Origin: Sequoia sempervirens | Taxonomy: Eukaryota > Streptophyta > Pinopsida > Cupressales > Cupressaceae | NCBI GenBank assembly: GCA_007258455.2 | Contig: VDFB02193867.1 | Span: 531,128,751 to 531,192,750 of the forward strand | Direction: 5' to 3' | DNA: 64,000 bases | Shown here: positions 10,431-21,256 of the stretch, piece after piece | Layout of the letters: each line of letters begins with the position of its first letter | Numbering within the stretch: position 1 is the first letter of the stretch | Translations under genes and position numbers: made by a program | The notes under the pieces: model-generated | What the model was told of the DNA's origin: nothing | What the model saw: the letters and a program-made list of their open reading frames with translations, nothing else | Databases searched by the model: none

Positions 10431-12882
10431 CCTACCTAGGTTCTTCAAAGGTGACTCTCTTAGCTGATGCCTCTTATGTCATTTTAGAGGATGGGGTCCC
10501 ATTAAGTACCCTAAAGAAGGCATGCCTTACGACAGGGACTTTGAGTAGTTCAAAGGAAGATAAACTAATTTTCACCTTCTTGAACTCCTCTGCCACATAT
10601 TCACCCATTTTTTTGATTTCAGAGTCAAAGGCTCGACCTATGGTGGAGCTAGAAGGTTGGGCTTTCATTTGACTTGACTGGTTTTGTGATTGGACTTGAA
10701 GCTAGTTATGTGACTAATTTTGTGGCCTATCCTTGTTCAAATATTAAGTGGGTACATGGGGAAGCCCTGTGTTATTGCTAGCATTAGGGTCAGGTGGGGT
10801 AGTAAAATTGTTTGGTGGAGTAGAAGTCATTAAGGGTCCACCTACTTGCCTATTTCTGAGGAAATAGGGAGTTGCTCTTGGTGGAACATGTGAACTTCAT
10901 CTATATCTATTTCTTCCTCATCTAGTGGACCATTATCTCCTAAATCGAAAAGATGAGCCAAGGTTTTTTCATTACTTACCTCCTACACTTCTTTGCTCTC
11001 AACGGGGGTGGACTCAACCTCAGGCTGATTGCGGTCACTTTGTGGAAATGGCACTTGGTTTACCACGAGACAGGAAGACTCATAGGGATCAGACAAAATG
11101 ATGTCTCTATAACTGGCATTGTCAATAGCATTTTGGACCTCCACTTGGAAGTTTTTAGTGGCTTTCTAGAATTTAGGACAATCCAACTCAGAGTGTCTGC
11201 TAGTTTTGTGGATTTGACACCATCTAGACAAGGCTGCCTTGGTGAGGTACACTCCACTAGTCGTCTTTTCATTATTGGAAAGTTGATCAAGAGGAGTAGG
11301 GACACCTCTGTTATTGGGCCTTGTATTCCATGTGTGATTCTTCCTCTGAGAAGGTCTCCTCTCAAAATTTTGATTTGAATTATGTCATCTATCATAGTTC
11401 CGCCCAGAAGAAGTGCTTGCTTCCCATTTGTCCCTACCATCCCTGTTGTCCTGGCCTTCTCGATTAAATTAGCCTGGATGCTACACTAGGATTCCTGCAA
11501 CTGATTAATCTGATTCTTTAAGTGTGTCATTTCCATAGACATTTTCCTTATCATCTCAGTTAGCTCTTCAAGTTTTTCCTCAGTGTTACTACTCAGCTAC
11601 GATATTGGATTTTGGAGAAAGACGGGTTGGGCCACCAGCTAATATTGATGTACTGGAGGGAATTATGGTCCTGACAAGTACAATGGTGCTTGTGGCTACT
11701 AATAGTACGCTTGCTGTTGTTGAGGAGCCTGAGGATATCTTTTTTGTTGTTGAGGTTGCAAATACGAAGGCATGGGAGGTGCGTAGTTCATTGGTTGTCT
11801 AGGGTGTAGGACGATGGGCAGCTAAGGTACTGGGTTCACAAGAGGGATCTACTTAGCGAATGCTTGATTAAGCCCTTGAACTTGCATTGGGTGACTTACT
11901 GGTCCCAAAGAAGGAAGCAGACTAGAGATGTTTTGTCCCAAATCCACACTAGAAATAATGGCCTCTACATAAGTAGTTACTAACATGGTGAGTGACGGGC
12001 GCATCCTTTTTACCAATGTTAACGTGAGATTATCTAATGTTGCATAGTAGACGTGGACTGCTATAGCATCATTATGTATGTATGGATCTTGAAGTTGCAT
12101 GAAGGAATGATGGAAATGATCATTAAAGGACTCAATAGGTTCATTAACTTCCCTCTAGATAGACATAAACTATTGGTATAGCTCTAAAGGGCTGATTGGA
12201 ATTTTGTACTTCTACAGGAAGGAATTCTTCATGAAATCCCATGAGGTAATGGACCCTCAAGACAAATTAATGTACCAATAAAAGGCCTCCTCACCCAACA
12301 AGTATGGAAAATGGTGGCATGCAATGTCCTCATGACCGATTTTCATATCCGTAATCATTGTTTCAAATATCTTGATATGTTCTTCTGCCATTCTTTGTGG
12401 GTCATGAGGATTGAATTTTGAATAGAAGCCCTCTGGATTCTTGGGCATGTCATGGTAAGCGCCGAAGTGCAATGGCCAAGTATTTTGTGCCAACCAAGCC
12501 ATGGTAGAAGGTGGAGGTAGTAATTGCTACTGTGGGACATCAATCTGTAGGTGCACCTATTGTAAAACAATAGTCTGGGATTGTACCTGGGCTGAGGCTG
12601 TTTGGACTATACCTTGGGTTTGCAGGGTCAGGAGAAAGGAAACTTCTTGGCTTCCAGAAACAAGAGGTGGAAGAGAAATTTGGTGTGGCAGGGTGGAGCG
12701 TGGACAAGAGCTAAATGGAGGTGAAGGTGGAATGGAAGTGGGTGGGATGAAAGAAGAGGAAGAAGCAGTGTCTCCTCCCTTAGTTCATTTTTCCCTTGTG
12801 GTGGGTTGTAGCTCTTGAAATTCTCCCTTGCTTGGTGTCGACCATAGAATTCTTTGAAATATTTATGGGGAGAATGATCCAA
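10431..12882 (-). pseudogene. gag polyprotein, element C
   Basis: The best gag block is 12502-12257 (MAWLAQNTWPLHFGAY through GEEAFYWYINLS), followed by FMKNSFL and FNDHFHHSFMQL in the retrotransposon gag domain. A Pro/Gln-rich linker lies at 11850-11580. A zinc-binding motif of the form C-x3-H-x4-H-x4-C (CQIHKTSRHSELDC) lies near 11220-11180, in a frame different from the longest open stretch there. Multiple frameshifts and stops are present. Confidence 0.75.
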
Positions 12883-12902
12883 TTCAATCTAGTTTCACAA
12901 GG

Positions 12903-12920
12903 CCCTCCTTCTAGCGCCAG
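12903..12920 (-). other. Primer-binding site of element C
   Basis: On the minus strand TGGCGCTAGAAGGAGGG follows the LTR end after three bases. The same site occurs in element E at 23981-23998, so the two elements prime from the same tRNA. I do not assign which tRNA. Confidence 0.75.
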
Positions 12921-12923
12921 TTT

Positions 12924-13964
12924 TGTTGATGGGTTTTTTGCACACTTTCTCAACACAGGTAGTACACATGTACACTACCTCTCTTGAAAGGAAATCTCCA
13001 ACAACTTGTTGAAAATATCCCCAAGGTCTCTGGGGTGTCAGCTCATGACTTGCATGGAACTCCTTAGTTGATGTTTGATGTGATTTTTCTGGTAATCATA
13101 GGGAAGACTTACGTAGTTGGATGGGGAGTGGATCTTAAAATCTGAAGTTTCTGAGTTGGGAGTCAAGGTGCATTTTGTTGTAGGTTTGGACAGCAGTCTA
13201 AAACTTCAATATTTTCTTCAAGTTTTGGCTTTACAATGTGCAATGAACCTTAGCATAGGTTATTTCTAAAAAAAGAAGAAAAAAGAGCAGGGAAAGGGGA
13301 AGGTTCCTGGATTTGCAACTACCTGTGAATAGTAATCATGGAGTTCCTACCATGGATAGCTTCCTTCAAACAAAATTTCACTTAACTAGAAAATTCACAA
13401 TCTCATGAAATTTGTGCTATCTTCTAAGGTCTGTAGATATTTCATCATTCATTCACCATATACATGCATGAAAAAAGATAAAAATGTGAAGCAACTTTGA
13501 ATTCAAGCCCAAACTAACTTTGCACAACCATTTACCAGTAGAAAATAGCAAAAAGTGTGGACTAGGAAAGCATCTACATAGCAAATATTTTCTTAACTAC
13601 ATAGCAGCATAACCAAATCTATCTAAGCAGTTTAAATCTAAGTTAAAACAACAATGTAAATTTAAATAAAGCATCTAACTATGGAGATTGAATCATGAAA
13701 CATGTGAAGAACTCAAAAAATGCACCAAGTCAATGTATTTTCATTATAAATTTCTGCAACATGTCTTTACAATAGCTCAACTCCCTTTGACAATGAGAGG
13801 AGACCCCTATTTATAGTGCCTAAAAATCAGAATGAATGGCCAAGATTTAATATTTTCGTGTGGCCAAGATTCACTACAAACTAGGGTTCTACCTACCCCC
13901 CCAATATATTACAATTTAAAATACAATCTTTTCCATATCCCTATTTCGTCTTCTAGTGACAACA
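12924..13964 (-). repeat. Element C 5' LTR, about 1.04 kb
   Basis: It starts TGTTGATGGG next to the primer site. The likely outer end is GTGACAACA at 13964, giving a TGTTG/CAACA inverted terminus. The outer end is inferred from this inverted repeat and from the start of the ORF D reading immediately beyond it. There is no second LTR to compare. Confidence 0.6.
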
Positions 13965-16932
13965 CTATAGCATTTTGTCTTTTGTTGTAGCTATTCCTTT
14001 AGAAGCTCTTCATTAACAATAGGGTTGCCCTCCTACTTCTTCAAAGCTGTATATTCCATAAAATTCAAGATTACCAGTTGGAACTTGTCAACCTCCATGA
14101 TCTCAGACCATAGTACTTGATAACTCCATTCCTTAGAGTTGTCCCCAAGCCTCTTCCAATCATCATCATACTTGACAGCATGGTCCCTGAACAATTCTGA
14201 CTGGGTAAAGGAACAGGTGGAAAAACTCATGAAATCCATTGTTATCTCATCTGACATCCCATCCTCCATCCTTTTCTAGAAATGGGGCTTTATCTTCTCC
14301 AAATAAATTTGCACCGCAAGCATGTCATATCCCGTCATTATCCTCAAATATCGAGCACAATCTACTCTAACTTCTTGGACCCATTCAATATCTAGATCCA
14401 CCTTATCAATTACCTGCTCCAACCTTTCTTTCCTATTATCAAAGTCCCGCTTCCACACATCCACTAGCCAATGATCATCCCCTTTTAGTGTGAGCTTTTT
14501 TTCCCATGTGACTTTTGGTAGCCAGAGGATAGCCTCAATCTTTGGATAGGTGGACTTATACATTGCAGGGATGTCGGTGCAAAGCTTCTTTGTTCCCTCC
14601 AAAGATTGTTGTAAATCTAGGAACTTGTTGGCTATTTGAATAGATCAACTAACACCCATGTTCCTGACATATAGGGCCTGTCAGAACCAGCTCTCTATAG
14701 TTTTGTCCAAGTTCTTTCTCTTTTCTAGTTTGTCAATTTGTTCCTTGGATAGTAGTTGGGGTGGAGCCGTGGATGTGGTAGGCATGTCTTCAACTGAAGA
14801 GCATTGTTGGATGTAATCTATCAAGGCAGCTACCTATGCTTTAAGCTCATCTTTTGAGACTTTATATTATTGTATTAAATGCACCACCATAGCCACAAAC
14901 TCCTCAAGGTGCTCCACCTTTTTCTCCCTAGTAGTAGTTCCCAAGTTAATGGTGGATAAATTATAGCTTACTCCCTTTTGGCCTACCACCGATGTTGCTA
15001 CTTGCACAGTTTAAGACCTAGAAGCATCTATCGTTACCTTGGATTTAACTTTGTGCTTCTTCTCCTTCCTAGTTGAGATCTGTGCTCAGACCAGGATAGC
15101 CTCTAGCCTTGCTCTTGGATCCCTTGGGGCAGGAGTCTTCTTTTCAAGCTACTTCTCCACCCACTTGGGCATAGTGGATTTTCCCTTAGGTGATTCTTGA
15201 TCACCCTCACCTTCCCTTGTTTGGATCTCTGTTTGTTCACCTGTGGGAGCCCTTTCTTTCATTTTAGTGTCATCTGCTTCTTCCTCATCAAATTCTTTGA
15301 TGAATGTGAGGCATTTGATGGGAGGCTTGGTAGGCAATCACTCTCGTGGGCTTTCTTCTATCTCAATTCCTTTCTCTTTCCTTTCTTCAAATTGTTTGTC
15401 CTCATGCACATGCTCCTCGGGCCTATCTCTTACTATATCTCCTTCTTCATAAGGAGGTGGCACATCCTCCTTCTATTCCCCTATAGGGAGTTCCACATTT
15501 TCTACTTCCCTGTCACCTTCTTTCCCCTCTTCCCTAGGTGGTGGCCTTTCTGCTTCTTCTCCATTGTGCCTCAACTGTCTAGCCATTTCCTCTTTGAGAT
15601 CATCATCGAAGGTCTGTACAATAGTTCTACCACCGGTTCCCTCCTCTTCGTAGACCACCATGTCAATTTTCCAGTGTTCATAATCTGGGTGTTCGTGGTA
15701 CTCATCGGCTTCTTCCTCCATTTCCTTCAAGGTTTCTTTCTCCTGCCTCTCCCATTCTTCAGAAATTAACATTGTGGCTTCCATTGCTGGTAGTCCCGTT
15801 GGAGGTTGCAAAGGTGTAGCACTCGCAAGGACCCTTGCTAAGGCAGCTTGGATGGTGGGATCCAAAAGGATTTGAGAAATCTCAGAGGGGGCATTCTACA
15901 TGTGCCGTGAGAAAGCCTCCAGTAATGCTAGTGAGGGCATTGGTGTTGTCACTGCTGCCAATGGGAGTGATGTAGTAGGTGACATGGTAGTGGAGGAAAG
16001 TAGAGTAGTTGCGGCAAAGGAAGATTCAACCATTATTATGGGCCCAACCAGGGGAGAGGAGGTGAGATGGACTAAGATGTCCACTGCGGGTGGGGATGTA
16101 GTGACCATGGCCTGGGAAGTAGGCGGAAGGGTGGTGGAGACAAGGAGAGCTAGAGGATGTCTTGGTTGATTTGTATTCCCTTCCTCACCCTCTTGAAGGG
16201 GATCTTCTTGAATTGGTGGCTGCTTCGCGATGCTTCCCGTCCATTTGGGCCTCTTAGAGGGTGAGCCTCTTAAGTCTTTCCTTGAATAAACTTTGGGGTC
16301 TGGAGACTGTTCTGCCTCAATTCCCTTCCTTTTCTTCAATCTTGTGAGCGAAGGAGATTTGGATGTCGTGACTATTGAAGTTGTAGCAGTGACATCTTCC
16401 ATGGCACTAGGCTCACTCTTGAGCCCTTCATATGTCAGGACAACCCTTTTTTCTTTAATCGGGCTACTTATCCATCAATCCATTCTTTGGTACAAGCCTA
16501 TATTGGCTTAGTTACAATATCAATGTTATCGACCTCCTGCTCATCCCAATCTATCATTGGCAGTGGAAATTTAGCGACTTTAGCATACCTGGGGTCCATG
16601 ATGGTGCTCTCATCCTCCTCGACCTAATCTGGTAAAGGAAACAACTACACCCTTCTTATGAACTGCACAGTCATCCTCATGTAATGCCTTGCGCACACCT
16701 CCTTGTCATCTTGGCAATTTTCCCAATAATATTTAACGTGATCTTTACTTTCAGATGTCATTAGTCACTTTCTGAAAGGATCTTGGACAATCTTGACCCA
16801 AGGGGCCGGACTTCCCTGGTATGAATGTTGTTTTGAAAGGGCGAACAGGGTGGACCAATCTGGGCGATTTCTCCCATCTTCATGCTTTGATGGTTTGAAA
16901 GGTTCGTCTCGAAGAGGGTCAAATTTGAGCAT
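13965..16932 (-). pseudogene. ORF D: unrecognised degenerate protein of about 990 codons
   Basis: The start codon at 16932 (MLKFDPLRDEPFKPSKHEDG) opens a frame that shifts once near 16450. From about 16440 to 14033 the same frame is kept for about 800 codons, broken only by stop codons. The composition is Pro/Ser/Thr-rich at 16400-15900, then acidic and Glu-rich at 15865-15470 and 15337-15149. A more globular part with Trp and charged residues covers 14602-14033 (LPKVTWEKKLTLKGDDHWLV). No RT, integrase, protease or zinc-knuckle motif is seen. The reading may continue to the LTR of element C at 13964. It could be an extra ORF of a gypsy element or a captured gene; I cannot name a family. Confidence 0.55.
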
Positions 16933-17664
16933 GTGGGTCGAGATTGGTTTTCAAATTTGAGGTTAACTTGATCAATTTTAGAGCTCTGAGAGGTTCAGAG
17001 CCAAAAAGCTGTCAGGACTTTAATGTTTGAAATGGCGAGGAAGAAACAGAGTTCCAGGGTCAAAACTTCGGGGTCTGGGACTCGGGAGGTCCAAGGATGG
17101 TTGATTGTTTCTATTAAACTTTAAAGCATTCGAGCTCGAAGGGGTGGAAATCCGTTGGTGATTTGTCATTTGAAAATGGTGGGCACTACATGAAAGTCCC
17201 GAGGGAGTGGACCAGACCCGACATTAAGCTAGGCCACCAGATTTTCCTTGTGATGATTTTCATGGTGATTGGGAGAGTGGACTCCGAAGGTGGGGAAGGC
17301 ATGCAATTTTTTCCTTTTTTGCCAGCTGTCATGGGATGGAATCCTGGTGATCGGGGCCCTGTGAGGGCAAAGACGTCAATGTTCATCGTTCGTTAGTTTT
17401 TGTAGAAAAAGAGTGGTCAGGACTTGGGAGGCAGAAGCTCACTATCGGGACCCAAGAGGCGGAGGTCACTATTGGGATTTCATTGTCAAAAATGACAAAG
17501 ATAGCATGGAGTTCTAGACATGGAGGTCCAGAGGGTTAGGCTTGACAGGGGAAAAATTAGTTGAAAAACTTTCTCAACTTAAGTGGAGGGCGAAGAAGGG
17601 TTTGGGTCCCAGGGTTCGAGAAGGCAGAAGCCATCCACCATTTTGGAACGGCGAACACCTGGAG
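16933..17664. other. Non-coding stretch between ORF D and element E
   Basis: This is comparatively G-rich for the window, with repeated words such as gggtcaa, gggactcggg and gggacccaagaggc. No supported ORF or RNA gene is seen. It probably represents the upstream region of ORF D, interrupted by insertion of element E at 17664. Confidence 0.5.
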
Positions 17665-20098
17665 TGTTGTTGGTTCAGATGAGCACAACAACAGTAAACA
17701 AAATATTACTATTCTACTCTCCTGAAAGAGAAAGAATAACACATGGATATCTAACTCCCAAGGTCTTCGTAATCGGTTATCAACTGTGCTGATTTCACTC
17801 AATGGTTGGTGTGAACTATAATGTTCAAGTGGCCTGTTGGTGTTGAGCTTGTGGATTTTTCTAAGATTAAACATAAATTCAAACCTACTTTAACCCAGGT
17901 TTTTAAAGAAACAGAAAAAGATAGATCAAAGCTTTGGAACCGAAGAGAATGATAATTCATCCAACTTAACCAAACTTGTTACCTTTCAAGGAATTCCTAA
18001 CTAAAACTACAAAACAAAATTAACTTTTGATTAACACACAGTTTCATTCATTCACAGTGCTAATTTAAATAGCATATTGCAAATAACTATTTAAACAGAA
18101 CATAAAATGAAACTTCATTCCTTGAAAGATTTTCAAATCAAATGATTAACCGAAGATAAACACCATTCAAGAACACAATATGAAGTAGATTTAAATCTGG
18201 TTGCTTCTACTATTAGTGACATAGATAAGCAACATTTACAAATTTGGCACAATCACCAGTGTATAGAAAACCTATGTTTTCAGATTGTTTCCATCTATAC
18301 TAAGAGAACTAGAAGGATACATTACTTCCTTCTGTCGAATCTAACTCCTATTCTACTGCTACTCTTAAGTTTCCTCTACTTCTTAAAAAACTCCTACTAT
18401 TCTACTAGACTTTGGTCCCCTCCTTTTTTCAAAGAGGAAAAAGTGTCAGATATATCGAATGTTTCAAAAGAATGCGTTGGCCCCTCTTTTAGGGTTCACA
18501 AAATATCAGCCTCCAAAAAGATCCGCCCTTAGATCTTTTGAATCAAGTTACTTCTGCATTAAATGTGTATCCTCGTTGTCCATGTTGGTGAAGGATCACT
18601 CTAGGAATGGCCTCTAGATCTTTTGGAATAATCACATTAACTTCTAGCCTCCGTGTCCACCCTCGAACTTCCATCAGAGCCACCTTGAATGTTTTGAAGT
18701 ATTATCATAAATGGTGATCTACCCTTTCCAGTAGAGATCACAACTATCACTAAGACTCGTGGTTTCTTCCTTTCTACCTTTCTCCTATTCTAGATCTTCC
18801 TTCTTGTTGATCTCTTATAGGCGAACACCACTAGATACCAAACTGATCCATCGCTTTGTTCACAGAGCAGATCCATACCGTTCACATTCTATTGATCTCC
18901 TTCACAAGGGTAGTCAATTAGTCAAACAACCAATGGTTCACCTTTAGTTCCCTCTAATTGGTTGAATGCATGCCACTTAGGCTTTCTAGGCAGTCAAAGG
19001 CTACTCAAATAGAATTGAATTTCAGTGAGACACTTGTCGTGTCTCCTCAATGCGATTATACTCTACAGTAGCATGAACATAGCATACAGCTGTCGGTGAG
19101 ACCTCCTATTGAATGCAAAATTTATATCGATATCACAAAAAACCATTGGTAAGACAATCATTATTGGCCAGAGGTCATAGTGAGTGTGCAAGAGCTATAC
19201 CGCAACATAAAGTTGTCACCCATACTACCGCTATCAGCCAGACATCATAGTGAGTCCTCAATGGTCATACTGATATCCCTTTCCATTAGCAAGTCCATCC
19301 CTATCGACAAGACTTTCTCAGTCAGAAAGATATTGTAGCGAAGCCACAAGACCTTCGGCGAGGCATACCATCATCGGCAAGATATTACACTAAACTCAAA
19401 CCTCTCAGGGAGACTTCCCTGTGTTAGTAGGACATCTCCCTGAAACCATCCCACTTCGGCGAGACCTCACCCTGTCAGTGAGACCTTACCCTGATGCCAT
19501 AACCTTTCACCGAGACCCCCATTGGTCGACAAGACCTCTCTCCGAGCTCAAATTCTTTCGGTGAGACATTACTGGTTGGTGAGAGATCACACCAAAGGAA
19601 AACCACTCTCCCCGACACCGGGCTTATGAACAATGGTCGGTGAGATTTTCCAAGTGGAGAGATATACAAAAACTCATGGTGACCCTTTGGATTTCAAATG
19701 AATAGAACCAAACTGCCAATCGACAAGACATCGAGTTGGTCTTAGCGACTTTATCCTTTGAAGAGTTTTTATACCAAATGTGATTGAGGTATTCTTTCCA
19801 AGTGACTTCCTTGAAAAATATCATTAGGTGTATGATTTAGTCCTACAACACAAATTCCTCCATTAGTCCTCAAAGCATATAAAATACACTATTGTTCATC
19901 ATGCCTTCAATTTTAACAAAAATAAACCCAACTCCGGTTGAAGTAGAACCAAAATCAGACAGAACAAAAGACAGACTTAGGAGGAAAATAAAAGAACTCC
20001 TAAGACTAAACCAGACAACAAAAGGAGAAGAAAACAAAAGAAAAAGGGGGACCCATTTTGTTCCAGAATAAAATGGAGTGGTTATACAAGGCATAAAA
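17665..20098 (-). repeat. Element E 3' LTR, 2434 bp
   Basis: It begins TGTTGTTGG and ends GCATAAAA, which corresponds to GCATAACA in the partner LTR. It aligns end to end with 24003-26425 with mostly transition differences. The segment 19020-19640 carries a degenerate repeated word of the form tcggtgagac. No purine-rich tract is recognisable just inside it at 20099. Confidence 0.9.
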
Positions 20099-20387
20099 AA
20101 TGGTGACTCGGCTAGGAAAATGGTTTAACCATTTTCAAGAAACTGAAGGATTTAGCTACCCAAAACTCCTGATTTATGAACATCACAACTCCAGTTGGGT
20201 CAATTTTAATCACCAAGGTTGAGATAGAATCTCAAATGTAAGTCAACACAGGCTATCCCTGAATCTATGTGTGTGCTTGATGGTGCATCACCCTTTTGTA
20301 AAGTTTTCCTCATCTTTTGAACAACAATGTGCAAGATTTGAACTACATGAGTTGATTCCCTTTAGTTGTTGTGCAATGATATCCTGG

Positions 20388-20513
20388 GCATTGCTCCACT
20401 ACTAGTCAGGCGTCCATAGCCCCGACAGAGATACCTCTAGTTTTCTCACAGCATTGCTCTACTACCAGTCAAGCGTCCATAGCCTCGGTAGAGACACTAG
20501 AATCACCCATTCA
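20388..20513. repeat. 63-bp tandem repeat, two copies, inside element E
   Basis: Copies at 20388-20450 and 20451-20513 both begin gcattgctc or gcattgctct and include gcgtccatagcc. They lie in the non-coding part of the interior next to the 3' LTR. Confidence 0.85.
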
Positions 20514-21250
20514 TATTGAATCTTCTTTTCTTTTTAGATAGTTCTTTTTCTTTTTTTTTCTCTTGGAGTTTCAAATATTTCATTCAATTTTTCTCTCAAT
20601 ATGTCAAATGTTTGACATCTGTTTTGGGTTGAAAACTACCATGGACCTCATAACAACATCTAGGAATTAGATTTTTCACTCAAATCTTACAACACTATCG
20701 CCCTAGGACAAATATACCATTACAAAAGGAGATGATCTTGATGATTTGTGACAAATTCAGAGGTAGCTAATGAAGATTGTTTACTTTGCACCTTGTTTTA
20801 GGACTTTCCACAACTCTTATTGGCAATGGGCATAAAACAATGAATTTAGGACAAAATTATCCAATCAAAAAACCTAAAAATATCTAAACCAACTTCTCTC
20901 CTAATAACCAAAGTATACCTCAGATAACAACCCACCATTTCAAGATGGAAAGAATAGAGAAACCCCAAAGAAAAAAACAAGACAGACACCAAACATCAAA
21001 GGAAACGAAAGGACAGAAAGAAAGAACAAATAAACAAACAACAAAACTTTTTACAAGCAGAACAACAGGATAAACAGAAAAACAAACAAACTATTTACAA
21101 ATAGAAAAACAAGAGGACATGAGAAAAGGAAAACAATAGAACAAAAAGAAAACTAATTAAACAAAAAAAAGCAACACTAACCAATCCTAATCCTAAACTA
21201 ACTCCAAAGCTAAGATTTACAAACACAAAACTGTAAAAATTTGTACATTG
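20514..21250. other. Low-complexity interior of element E
   Basis: A pyrimidine-rich stretch (20521-20575, mostly T with C) is followed by AT-rich sequence. From about 20950 to 21190 there is A-rich sequence with repeated aacaaac words. No coding frame is supported. The pyrimidine tract is purine-rich on the element's sense strand but lies about 420 bases inside the 3' LTR, so it is not clearly the polypurine tract. Confidence 0.5.
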
Positions 21251-21256
21251 ACTTGA

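Larger units (their letters stand above)
8156..13964 (-). mobile_element. Element C: Ty3/gypsy retrotransposon with RNase H before RT, truncated in RT
   Basis: Minus-strand order is 5' LTR (12924-13964), primer site, gag with zinc knuckle, protease, RNase H, RT. The RT stops at 8156, where the LTR of element B begins, within a conserved motif. The rest of RT, integrase and the 3' LTR are not in the window. The placement of an RNase H domain upstream of RT is the notable feature. Additional RNase H domains are known in the Tat lineage of plant gypsy elements, so C is probably a Tat relative. Confidence 0.8.

Noticed and set aside
15197..15769. 190-residue Phe-rich plus-strand open frame
   Set aside because: It is antisense to the acidic Glu-rich part of ORF D. 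Phe, Leu and Ser runs follow from the complement of GAA/GAG codons, and no motif is present.
20521..20575. Pyrimidine tract as the polypurine tract of element E
   Set aside because: It lies about 420 bp inside the LTR boundary defined by LTR-LTR alignment, so it is not in the required position.
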